From positions 1-5,382 of the forward strand of contig JAUYDB010000265.1 of assembly GCA_030691985.1 (NCBI GenBank): a stretch of DNA of 5,382 bases, read 5' to 3'. This document shows positions 1-4,957 of the stretch, in pieces (the first letter of the stretch is position 1; every line of letters begins with the position of its first letter). This stretch comes from Candidatus Omnitrophota bacterium (GTDB lineage Bacteria > Omnitrophota > Gorgyraeia > 2-01-FULL-45-10). A model generated the notes under the pieces. That model saw nothing but the letters and a program-made list of their open reading frames with translations, did no database searches and was not told the origin of the DNA. Position numbers and translations under genes: made by a program.

Positions 1-101
1 TTATACAAAACAATGCTTCGGTTTAAGTAAGGACAAGATATTGTAAACAACGCTGTGCGTTTAGTGCTCGTAATTTCCACCTTTACAACATCCTTAGAAA
101 G

Positions 102-130
102 AAAAAAGGTAGTCGACCCTGATGGCTACC
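102..130 (-). terminator. candidate Rho-independent terminator
   Basis: On the minus strand GGTAG (126-130) and CTACC (108-112) form a 5-bp stem around a 13-base loop, followed at once by six T residues (102-107). The T-run in exactly the right place supports a terminator. The short stem and large loop argue for a weak one. It lies downstream of the promoter-like pair at 180-209, so the two together could delimit a transcript of about 70 nt. Confidence 0.4.
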
Positions 131-179
131 AATATTTTGAGAGGTTATATGGACATAATAAACATCTAAAGTATACCCG

Positions 180-209
180 ATGATACCTTAAAATACAAGA
201 CTCCGTCAA
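180..209 (-). promoter_or_regulatory. candidate sigma-70-type promoter reading leftward
   Basis: On the minus strand TTGACG (204-209, 5 of 6 to TTGACA) is followed after an 18-base spacer by TATCAT (180-185, 5 of 6 to TATAAT). A second -10-like hexamer, TATACT, lies just downstream. Transcription would begin near 173 and run away from the two accessory genes, towards the left edge. No coding frame of useful length follows, but a hairpin with a T-run lies about 45 bases downstream. It is a pattern match only, in AT-rich DNA where chance matches occur. Confidence 0.4.
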
Positions 210-307
210 GCGTTATTTTCATAGCCATCTTTTGACCTAACAGACCCTATTTTACATCTAAATAACATCACTATTTATTCACCTGCTTTAATGCCTCGGC
301 AATTCGC

Positions 308-469
308 TTAGGCAACTATCGCTCGCCTAACGCCCTGTAATGCGTTTCTTCCCCTTGCCACGTTGGCCCTTTCTGTGTTTGTTAAATATTCCGATAAACT
401 TTTTTCACTCATACCAAACAAACGAACGTTTATTTGATATGCACGCTTCTGCTTTGCAAAACTGGCCAT
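308..469 (-). CDS. doubtful 53-aa ORF of unknown function
   Basis: The frame is open further upstream, but that part overlaps the better-supported gene at 492-713 in another frame. The earliest start that avoids the overlap is the ATG at 469, 22 bases after the stop of that gene. The predicted protein is basic (KQKR near the N-terminus). It has a possible strand (AYQINVRLF) followed by two possible helices, but I recognise no family. No Shine-Dalgarno sequence precedes the ATG at 469 or the internal ATG at 412, which is the main reason for doubt. A 6-bp inverted repeat (308-313 with 325-330) overlaps the stop codon and has no T-run. It could be the third gene of the accessory module or a chance ORF. 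Confidence 0.25.
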   Translation of the reverse strand: MASFAKQKRAYQINVRLFGMSEKSLSEYLTNTERANVARGRNALQGVRRAIVA

Positions 470-491
470 TTTATAGGGGACGATTATTTGC

Positions 492-713
492 TTATGAAAA
501 TTTCTTAGCCCAGTGGTAATCTGATATTTTAATCTTGATAGACCCATCTTTCCCTTGTTTAAAGCGCGAAATCCAGACCTTAGGTATCCAAACTTCCTGG
601 CTATCAAATATGATCAAAACAGCTTTTGGAGATTCTCGGACAAAGACGACATCTATCCATAGATACGTTCTCGGTTCCAATATAAATCTTATCAAGCTCC
701 ACATCCTAATCAT
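492..713 (-). CDS. small accessory protein with EVWIPK motif, function unknown
   Basis: The 73-residue product has a hydrophobic strand ending in K30-A-V-L-I-I-F-D and then E40-V-W-I-P-K45. This pattern (a K-A-ILV strand, then E-x-W-I/L-P-K) resembles small uncharacterised proteins I associate with phage and plasmid gene sets, where the second half usually reads W-L-P-K-S-Q. It ends in a lysine-rich segment (residues 52-71). No signal peptide or membrane helix is evident. The ATG at 713 is favoured because AAGGGG lies 4 nt upstream and the start overlaps the 3' end of the winged-helix gene by 8 nt, the signature of translational coupling. The pairing suggests the two products act in the same process, perhaps element replication or its control. 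The molecular role is unknown and the family resemblance is from memory. Confidence 0.65.
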   Translation of the reverse strand: MIRMWSLIRFILEPRTYLWIDVVFVRESPKAVLIIFDSQEVWIPKVWISRFKQGKDGSIKIKISDYHWAKKFS

Positions 714-1176
714 AGAGCCCCTTGGTCCTTAAAAAAGCTCTGTCTTCTTCGGATATACCTTTAAATATTTCAAACCCTACTTTATTCTTCAATCTTTCTT
801 TACTTGTATTATAGGTGTCGCAATTGTTGCTACTCTTGCGCGCTTGAACCCTGCGACTCTGAGTATCAATTTTTGATACTCTCAAGCCCGGTAATAAAAT
901 TGATCCGAGCATGGTGTATTCGGAAGGGGTTCTGCCTATTCCGCTTTTAAACTTTACGAGGCCCCGTTCCTGAAGATCTAAACGGGCCGAGGAGAGCGTA
1001 TTCTGGGTAATACCTAAATGTTCGCGAGCGGTCTTATCGGTCCAAAAGAAGATGGGCTTTTGAAATCTACAATAAAGGCCTCGAAGATAAATATATAAAA
1101 GCATAGGCATTGGACGGACATTACGGGTCTTGAAGAACTCAAAAAAGTCGTTTTCGAGGAATTGATAGCCCTTCAT
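706..1176 (-). CDS. winged-helix DNA-binding protein, phage/plasmid replication type
   Basis: The 156-residue protein has an N-terminal helical segment (about residues 20-40, a Y-x-Y-L-R-G-L-Y-type helix). A helix-turn-helix follows at about 46-74 (T-D-K-T-A-R-E-H-L-G-I-T-Q-N-T-L, then S-A-R-x-x-L-Q-E-R-G-L-V), with a basic glycine-containing wing at 75-88. This arrangement is typical of winged-helix domains at the N-terminus of phage replisome organisers, DnaD-like proteins and some plasmid initiators. Residues 105-130 are polar, basic and probably disordered. The last 20 residues (EEDRAFLRTKGLYD end) may form a short helix. The ATG at 1176 has a good Shine-Dalgarno sequence (AAGGTGG, 1182-1188). 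Its stop overlaps the start of the following gene. A tandem 9-mer lies just upstream and could be its own operator. It could be an initiator, a helicase-loader adaptor or simply a transcriptional regulator; the sequence does not decide. Confidence 0.7.
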   Translation of the reverse strand: MKGYQFLENDFFEFFKTRNVRPMPMLLYIYLRGLYCRFQKPIFFWTDKTAREHLGITQNTLSSARLDLQERGLVKFKSGIGRTPSEYTMLGSILLPGLRVSKIDTQSRRVQARKSSNNCDTYNTSKERLKNKVGFEIFKGISEEDRAFLRTKGLYD

Positions 1177-1198
1177 AGAGCCACCTTCAACAATCTCT

Positions 1199-1218
1199 GT
1201 GTCTTTATCGTGTCTTTA
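1199..1218. repeat. tandem 9-mer, 11-bp period, upstream of winged-helix gene
   Basis: The 9-mer gtgtcttta occurs at 1199-1207 and again at 1210-1218, so the copies are spaced one helical turn apart. They lie 23-42 bases upstream of the start of the winged-helix gene. Two copies on the same face of the helix would suit an operator or a minimal iteron bound by that protein. Only two copies are present, so chance is possible. Confidence 0.35.
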
Positions 1219-1267
1219 AGAGATAGATTTTTACAAATCGATACAAATAGAGGCAGGAGTGTATCAG

Positions 1268-1314
1268 AAAACACAAAAGGCGTAAGCGCCTTATTTCTAA
1301 AGCAGTTACGCCTT
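1268..1314 (-). terminator. possible terminator downstream of tRNA-Phe
   Basis: On the minus strand a 6-bp stem AAGGCG (1287-1292) / CGCCTT (1277-1282) with a 4-base loop is followed by TTGTGTTT. The same 3' arm can pair instead with an upstream arm as a 9-bp stem (1306-1314 with 1277-1285). Either fold puts a GC-rich stem before a T-rich tract, about 45-80 bases beyond the 3' end of the tRNA, where its terminator would be expected. The interrupted T-run lowers confidence. Confidence 0.4.
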
Positions 1315-1359
1315 AAATGTTGTGTTGCAAGAGTGTTACAACTACTATCTAAAAAACGA

Positions 1360-1434
1360 TGGTGCCGAGGGGCAGAATCGGACTGCCCACGCCTGCGTTT
1401 TCAGCGCAGCGCTCTACCACTGAGCTACCTCGGC
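1360..1434 (-). tRNA. tRNA-Phe (anticodon GAA), encoded CCA
   Basis: All arms are visible. The acceptor stem is a perfect 7 bp (1428-1434 with 1364-1370), the discriminator is A (1363) and CCA is encoded (1360-1362). The D-arm has GCTC/GAGC around a 7-base AGTGGTA loop. The anticodon stem CTGCG/CGCAG carries loop CTGAAAA, giving anticodon GAA at 1400-1402, hence phenylalanine. The T-stem is GGCAG/CTGCC. Two details are odd: the T-loop reads TCCGATT rather than TTCGATT, so position 55 is C instead of the near-universal U, and the variable loop GCGTG ends in G at position 48, where C or U normally pairs with base 15. All stems are intact, so the gene may well work, but a non-functional or divergent copy is possible. 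Its 3' end faces the AT-rich accessory stretch. Confidence 0.93.
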
Positions 1435-1437
1435 GTC

Positions 1438-1496
1438 GTAAATGTCTCGCTGCGACCAACAGGCTAGCGAGACAGTAAGTCTTGCTCGACATTTAC
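1438..1496. repeat. nested inverted repeats beside tRNA-Phe
   Basis: The outer arms GTAAATGTC (1438-1446) and GACATTTAC (1488-1496) are perfect complements. Inside them GTCTCGCT (1444-1451) and AGCGAGAC (1466-1473) form an 8-bp stem with a 14-base loop, and a further gtc...gac segment lies at 1479-1490. The arms overlap by three bases, so the two folds compete. No gene is supported here. The structure starts 4 bases from the 5' end of the tRNA gene, so it lies in the leader of any tRNA precursor started further upstream. It resembles a small non-autonomous palindromic element, but no family can be assigned from one copy. Confidence 0.55.
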
Positions 1497-1499
1497 TCC

Positions 1500-1528
1500 T
1501 TAGGGGGAAACCAAGGGTTTCCCCCTAA
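1500..1528. repeat. perfect 13-bp hairpin (TTAGGGGGAAACC type)
   Basis: The arms at 1500-1512 (TTAGGGGGAAACC) and 1516-1528 (GGTTTCCCCCTAA) are perfectly complementary over 13 bases around a 3-base loop AAG. No T-run follows on either strand, so this is not a standard Rho-independent terminator. It could still stop or stabilise the transcript ending after trxB. It is separated from the nested inverted repeats by only three bases, and the two may be one compound element. Confidence 0.6.
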
Positions 1529-1591
1529 CGCTTATATTCTTATGCTAAAGAGACGCTGTTCCCCTTCCTTTAAGGAGGAAACGAAAAATAA

Positions 1592-1618
1592 ATTATCATG
1601 AATCAAAGCTTTAGTCAA
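1592..1618 (-). promoter_or_regulatory. weak candidate promoter for tRNA-Phe
   Basis: Immediately after the trxB stop codon the minus strand has TTGACT (1613-1618, 5 of 6), followed after 15 bases by GATAAT (1592-1597, 5 of 6). The spacer is shorter than the usual 16-18. If used it would drive the tRNA through a leader of about 150 nt containing both inverted-repeat structures. The tRNA could equally be served by read-through from trxB, since no T-rich terminator separates them. Confidence 0.3.
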
Positions 1619-1620
1619 CT

Positions 1621-2571
1621 TTATTTATACTCGGTCCCTTTGAGGCGCTCGACGTAATGCTGGGCGCTGAACGCGGCGGTCGCGCCGTCGCCTGCGGCTG
1701 TAACGACCTGCCTTAAGAGCTTTTGCCTTACGTCCCCGCAGGCAAAAATGCCTTCTGTGGATGTCCGCATCTCGTCATCGGCGATTATATATCCTTTTTC
1801 ATCCGATTTTACCAGCCCCTTAACAACATCCGAATTCGGCGCGAGCCCTATAAGGACAAAGACGCCGTCCGCTTTCAAAACCCGCTCGGCGTTAGTGGCC
1901 GCATCCTTTATTTTTATGCCCTCAACCTTATTCCTGCCGATGATTTCCGTAGCGATCGAGTTTAAACATAGCTCTATTTTTTTATTGGCGAGGGCCCTCT
2001 CCTGTAATATCTTTGCCGCTCTCAACTTATCCCGACGGTGGATAACCGTTACTTTATCCGCGAACTTTGTTAAGAATATGGCGTCGCCCAGCGCCGTGTC
2101 GCCGCCGCCTACTACAACTACATCCTTGCCGCGGAATAAAGGCCCGTCACATGTAGCGCAGTATGACACGCCCCTGCCGGTAAGCTCTTTTTCTCCGGGA
2201 ATATTGAGCGCGTTCCATCTCGCGCCTGCCGCTATTATAACCGACAGCGCCGCTATTCTTTCTCCGCCGGCGAGTTCGATCGCAAATGTCTTTTCTCCGG
2301 AATTTTGCGGGCTTACTCTTTTTGCTTCGGCCGATTTAACCTCAAGGCCGAAATGCTCGGCCTGTTTAAGCATCCATTCCGCGAGTTCCGGCCCTTTGAC
2401 CCCGTCGGGAAATCCCGGAAAATTTTCTACTTTGTCCGCCAACAGCGCCTGTCCGCCGCATGCCATCTTCTCTAAGAGCAAGACCTTCATCCTCGCGCGG
2501 CATGCGTAAAGTCCCGCTGTCAAACCGGACGGCCCGCCGCCTATTATAACGATATCATGAATAATATCCAT
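1621..2571 (-). CDS. trxB: thioredoxin reductase (NADPH)
   Basis: Cytosolic flavoenzyme that passes electrons from NADPH through FAD and a redox-active disulfide to thioredoxin. At 316 residues it matches the low-molecular-weight bacterial family. Visible motifs, in order, are the FAD-binding GGGPSG (11-16), the active-site C138-A-T-C141 followed by D-G, the NADPH-binding GGGDTA (155-160) and the HRRDKLR segment (178-184), whose arginines favour NADPH. The C-terminal FAD motif lies around 275-281 (IFACGDV), followed by RQ and an A-x-G-D-G-A segment (292-297). No key residue is missing. The ATG at 2571 has AAAGG 8 nt upstream and lies 14 nt after the stop of the small basic gene, so it is probably the last gene of the operon that starts with the permease. 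A related flavoprotein such as a ferredoxin-NADP reductase is unlikely given the CATC motif. Confidence 0.97.
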   Translation of the reverse strand: MDIIHDIVIIGGGPSGLTAGLYACRARMKVLLLEKMACGGQALLADKVENFPGFPDGVKGPELAEWMLKQAEHFGLEVKSAEAKRVSPQNSGEKTFAIELAGGERIAALSVIIAAGARWNALNIPGEKELTGRGVSYCATCDGPLFRGKDVVVVGGGDTALGDAIFLTKFADKVTVIHRRDKLRAAKILQERALANKKIELCLNSIATEIIGRNKVEGIKIKDAATNAERVLKADGVFVLIGLAPNSDVVKGLVKSDEKGYIIADDEMRTSTEGIFACGDVRQKLLRQVVTAAGDGATAAFSAQHYVERLKGTEYK

Positions 2572-2585
2572 TCACTATACCTTTA

Positions 2586-2726
2586 TTATTGCGTACCCAG
2601 TTTTATAACGTACTTTCCATAAAAATATTCGTTTAAAGGCTGCCCCTTTGCCGCCAGCTTCTTTCTTTTCTTCTTTCTTTTCTGGGCCTGTTTCATCTTT
2701 ATCTGAAACTGACTTTTCAACCCCAT
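2586..2726 (-). CDS. very basic 46-aa protein, function unknown
   Basis: An uninterrupted 46-codon frame begins at the ATG at 2726, one base after the permease stop codon. It is preceded by a perfect AGGAGG (2731-2736) 4 nt upstream, and that site sits inside the last permease codons. The close linkage and excellent ribosome binding site are the evidence that it is real. The product is strongly basic: residues 9-24 contain a run of K and R around KRKKKRKK, followed by LAAKGQ. It ends in an aromatic stretch, EYFYGKYVIKLG. The basic half is probably helical. No signal peptide or membrane segment is present. A role in nucleic-acid or ribosome binding would suit the charge, but that is inference. 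I recognise no named family. The trxB start follows after 14 nt, so the three genes are probably co-translated from one message. Confidence 0.75.
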   Translation of the reverse strand: MGLKSQFQIKMKQAQKRKKKRKKLAAKGQPLNEYFYGKYVIKLGTQ

Positions 2727-2727
2727 A

Positions 2728-3822
2728 TTACCTCCTTGCGGTATATATAAATAACAATGTGCCGAATATAAAGAAAATCGCGTTGGGCAAGGAAACGCCC
2801 AAAAAAGGCGGCACAGTACCTTTCAGCGACAACGCGACCCCCCCCAAAAAAGCCCCCCAATATACCGCGAAAAGTATGAGGCTTATGCCGAACCCTATGG
2901 ACTTTTCGCTCCTGTGCGCCTTTATCCCAAGCGGTATGCCTATCAGAACCAATACAAATGACGCTATAGACATATTTATCTTCTTGTATATCTCCACAAC
3001 TAACGGCGTCGGATCGATCTTTTGAGATACGGATTTCTCTATCTCTTTATTCAGTTCGTGGACGGTCATTTCTCTGGTCTTCTTCTGGATATTCTCTTTC
3101 TTGAACACCTTTGAAAGGTCGAGCGTCATGAAGTATGACTTAAAATTGAGTTTATAAAAACTTTCCGGCTCAGTAGGAGAGGGTTCCTCGCTCGTCCCGT
3201 TATACAGCCTTAGTTCTATCATATCTTTTTCCGGAGTTGAATTTATCTCTCCGCGTTCGGCTATGATAGTGCGCGTTGGTTTGCCTTCCTGCGGTTGATA
3301 TATCCTTATATTCTTGAATTTATTGCCCCTTATCTCGTATATGAAGATAACATAATTTTCGAGGCCCCGTATAAACGTCCCCTCCTCTAAATAGGCCGTG
3401 GGCTTGCGTATGCCTATCTCTTTTATGACCCTTCGCGAAGCGAATGACGCGTTTGGCGAGACCTGATCGTTAAGAAAGAACGCCGTAAAACCGAATACCG
3501 CCCCAAGCACCAGGATCGGAAACGATACCCTGAATAAACCCACGCCGCTCGCCCTCATGGCCGTAAGCTCGCCGTCGCTTGAAAACCTCCCGAATGTAAG
3601 AACCACCGCTGTCAGGGCCGCTATGGGAAGCGTGAAACTCAACAGCCACGGCACAAGATACAGGAACAGCTTCAATACCGACAGGGCATCTACCCCTTTA
3701 TTTATAACCAGGTTCGCCAACTGTATGATGTTCCCGACCAGGAGGACGAACGTGAATACGATTATTGAAATGACAAATGAATGGAAGAATTCTTTAAGTA
3801 TGTAGTTTCTTAATATGCGCAT
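2728..3822 (-). CDS. LptF/LptG family permease (lipopolysaccharide export)
   Basis: Inner-membrane subunit of the LptB2FG ABC transporter, which extracts lipopolysaccharide from the inner membrane and feeds it to the LptC-A-D bridge. From the ATG at 3822 the protein has 364 residues, normal for the family. It has three N-terminal membrane helices (about 13-35, 52-75, 100-118), a periplasmic beta-rich domain (about 125-245) and three C-terminal helices (about 283-302, 308-330, 345-361). Family hallmarks are the N-terminal RNYILKEF, the cytoplasmic loop GRFSSDGELTAMRASG (78-93) and IGIPLGI (294-300). The frame extends to a TTG at 3846, but the ATG at 3822 gives the usual family N-terminus and avoids abutting the repeat at 3848; neither start has a strong Shine-Dalgarno sequence. 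Whether this is the F or G paralogue cannot be told. The segment encoding helix five contains G6, T6 and G8 runs. Confidence 0.93.
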   Translation of the reverse strand: MRILRNYILKEFFHSFVISIIVFTFVLLVGNIIQLANLVINKGVDALSVLKLFLYLVPWLLSFTLPIAALTAVVLTFGRFSSDGELTAMRASGVGLFRVSFPILVLGAVFGFTAFFLNDQVSPNASFASRRVIKEIGIRKPTAYLEEGTFIRGLENYVIFIYEIRGNKFKNIRIYQPQEGKPTRTIIAERGEINSTPEKDMIELRLYNGTSEEPSPTEPESFYKLNFKSYFMTLDLSKVFKKENIQKKTREMTVHELNKEIEKSVSQKIDPTPLVVEIYKKINMSIASFVLVLIGIPLGIKAHRSEKSIGFGISLILFAVYWGAFLGGVALSLKGTVPPFLGVSLPNAIFFIFGTLLFIYTARR

Positions 3823-3847
3823 TCTAATCCGCCGCCTAACAAGCAAC

Positions 3848-3936
3848 CGTCATTGCGAGCCCCGAAGGGGCGAAGCAATCTAAAGATAGATTGCTTCGTC
3901 GGAAAATAGCCTTACAACATCCTCCTCGCAATGACG
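3848..3936. repeat. interspersed palindromic repeat (CATTGCGAG type)
   Basis: The outer arms CGTCATTGCGAG (3848-3859) and CTCGCAATGACG (3925-3936) are perfect 12-bp complements. Inside lie two hairpins: CCCC-GAA-GGGG (3860-3870) and CGAAGCAATCT / AGATTGCTTCG (3871-3881 with 3888-3898, 6-base loop). Repeats with this core (cattgcgagc, gaagcaatct) are scattered in multiple copies in many bacterial genomes. I recognise the type from general knowledge, and only one copy is present here. It fills most of the gap between the phosphoesterase and the permease, so it could affect read-through between them. No T-run follows the stems, so it is not a simple terminator. Confidence 0.8.
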
Positions 3937-3955
3937 AGAAGTGGGTTTTTCAGTT

Positions 3956-4897
3956 TTAATAAATCGCGTCTACCAGAAAATAGAAGATGTCTTTCCACAT
4001 ATAATATGCGAGAAACTCCCATAAGGGCGGGAAGATTTTCCGGACTTCATAATCACAGTAATCGCCGTAAACCCTGACTACGACGTAGTGCAAAAACCCT
4101 CCGTCCTGGCGGGGAAAATGCGTGAGCATGCCGCCGCCTCCAGTCGTGATATATCTGGCCTTGCCAAAAGTCTGTTCCTTGAACATATGCTCGTGCCCGG
4201 AGAAAATCATGTCGACGTTATATCTTTCGCACAGCTTCATAAGGCTAAGCGGCCACGAACCCAGCTCAGGCCTGTACCAGGACTGCTGATACGGCGAGAA
4301 CGGCGGTTTGTGGGCGATAACGAACCGATGCTGATAGGGCATGGATTTTTTCAACTCCTCTTCCAGCCATGCGAATTGCTCGTTCGTTATCTCGCCGGCG
4401 CTATTATCTATGACTATAAAATATGAGTTCCTGTTGACGAATGAAAATTCCGCCTCCCCGGCAATGTTCTTAAAAAGTTCGGCATTGGCCCCATCGTCGT
4501 CGTGGTTCCCCAATGAAGAGATAACCGGATATTTAATGCGGGAGCACAGCTTTATAAAAATAGCGTAATCCCATCCTGAACCCCTGAGGGTGAGATCGCC
4601 GGCGATCATGACAAAATCCACAGGAAGCTTTCTGAACCTGTCTTCCCGGTTTATGCGGCGCGCGAGCTTTAATGCCGCGCTGTCATTGAAGATGAGCCCC
4701 GAATGGTTATCGCCCATCACTATAAACTCGAACCGATCGCCTGTCTTCCCCGCCAGCTTTTTGACAGCCGCCTCGTTCGATAATGCCGGAGGAACCTGCT
4801 GAAAATACAATACGATTACAGGCACAAAAGAATATATAATCAGCGCCAAAAAAGACAGCGATGTTATCTTTATAACCAGGCCTCTCTTCATCCGCAT
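3956..4897 (-). CDS. membrane-anchored calcineurin-like metallophosphoesterase
   Basis: Predicted two-metal phosphohydrolase of the calcineurin-like superfamily; the substrate is unknown. The 313-residue protein starts with a basic segment and one hydrophobic helix (about 12-32), an uncleaved anchor or signal peptide that would place the enzyme outside the cytoplasm. The full metal-site set is visible: GDNH (D63, H65), GD (D101), GNHD (N131, H132), H196 in AHKPP and GHEH (H235, H237). The last 25 residues are rich in aromatic and hydrophobic residues (from PPLWEF on), possibly a membrane-contacting tail. Two starts are possible, 4897 and 4891, with GGAG motifs serving either; two residues are at stake. 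It stands alone between the ABC-F gene and the repeat, with a promoter-like site upstream. The family covers phosphatases, nucleotidases and phosphodiesterases such as UDP-diacylglucosamine hydrolase; nothing here selects one. Confidence 0.88.
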   Translation of the reverse strand: MRMKRGLVIKITSLSFLALIIYSFVPVIVLYFQQVPPALSNEAAVKKLAGKTGDRFEFIVMGDNHSGLIFNDSAALKLARRINREDRFRKLPVDFVMIAGDLTLRGSGWDYAIFIKLCSRIKYPVISSLGNHDDDGANAELFKNIAGEAEFSFVNRNSYFIVIDNSAGEITNEQFAWLEEELKKSMPYQHRFVIAHKPPFSPYQQSWYRPELGSWPLSLMKLCERYNVDMIFSGHEHMFKEQTFGKARYITTGGGGMLTHFPRQDGGFLHYVVVRVYGDYCDYEVRKIFPPLWEFLAYYMWKDIFYFLVDAIY

Positions 4898-4957
4898 TTC
4901 TCCAACTCCATTAATTAATTTTTTATGCCCAGCCCCTCTTTTTCTCCTATCTGGTTT

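Larger units (their letters stand above)
1..307. other. AT-rich stretch with no convincing gene
   Basis: I find no open frame with a ribosome binding site here, and no frame entering from the left edge that persists: the three plus frames stop within about 45 bases. Two things stand out on the minus strand, a promoter-like pair at 180-209 and a hairpin with a T-run at 102-130; both are listed separately. A 9-mer, acatctaaa, occurs at 162-170 and 254-262, which is too little to call a repeat family. If the left part of the window is an integrated element, this could be its non-coding or regulatory DNA. Confidence 0.5.
1435..1620. other. spacer between trxB and tRNA-Phe
   Basis: No gene is supported. 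The spacer holds the nested inverted repeats, the 13-bp hairpin, a short palindromic CCTTTAAGG region near 1565-1574 and the weak promoter match. No T-rich Rho-independent terminator for trxB is visible on the minus strand. Confidence 0.6.

Noticed and set aside
293..300. gcctcggc resembling the tRNA-Phe acceptor stem, considered as a second attachment site
   Set aside because: Only 7 bases match, and they match the 5' acceptor strand, not the 3' end of the tRNA in direct orientation. An attachment repeat would need the 3' portion.
1162..1467. Plus-strand frame of 101 codons
   Set aside because: It runs through the antisense of the tRNA and the inverted repeats, and its start lies within the 5' end of the winged-helix gene.
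1355..1492. Minus-strand frame from the ATG at 1492, preceded by AAGGAG
   Set aside because: The ribosome binding site is tempting, but the frame passes through the whole tRNA gene and the start lies in the arm of an inverted repeat. It is most likely a by-product of the repeat.
1748..2509. Long plus-strand open frame of 253 codons
   Set aside because: It is antisense to trxB, whose motifs are complete. The translation is Ser/Pro/Ala-rich with no recognisable domain, as expected of a shadow frame in this composition.
2728..3846. TTG at 3846 as start of the permease
   Set aside because: It adds LVRRRIR before the family-typical MRILRNYI, has no clear Shine-Dalgarno sequence and abuts the interspersed repeat. 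The ATG at 3822 is preferred.
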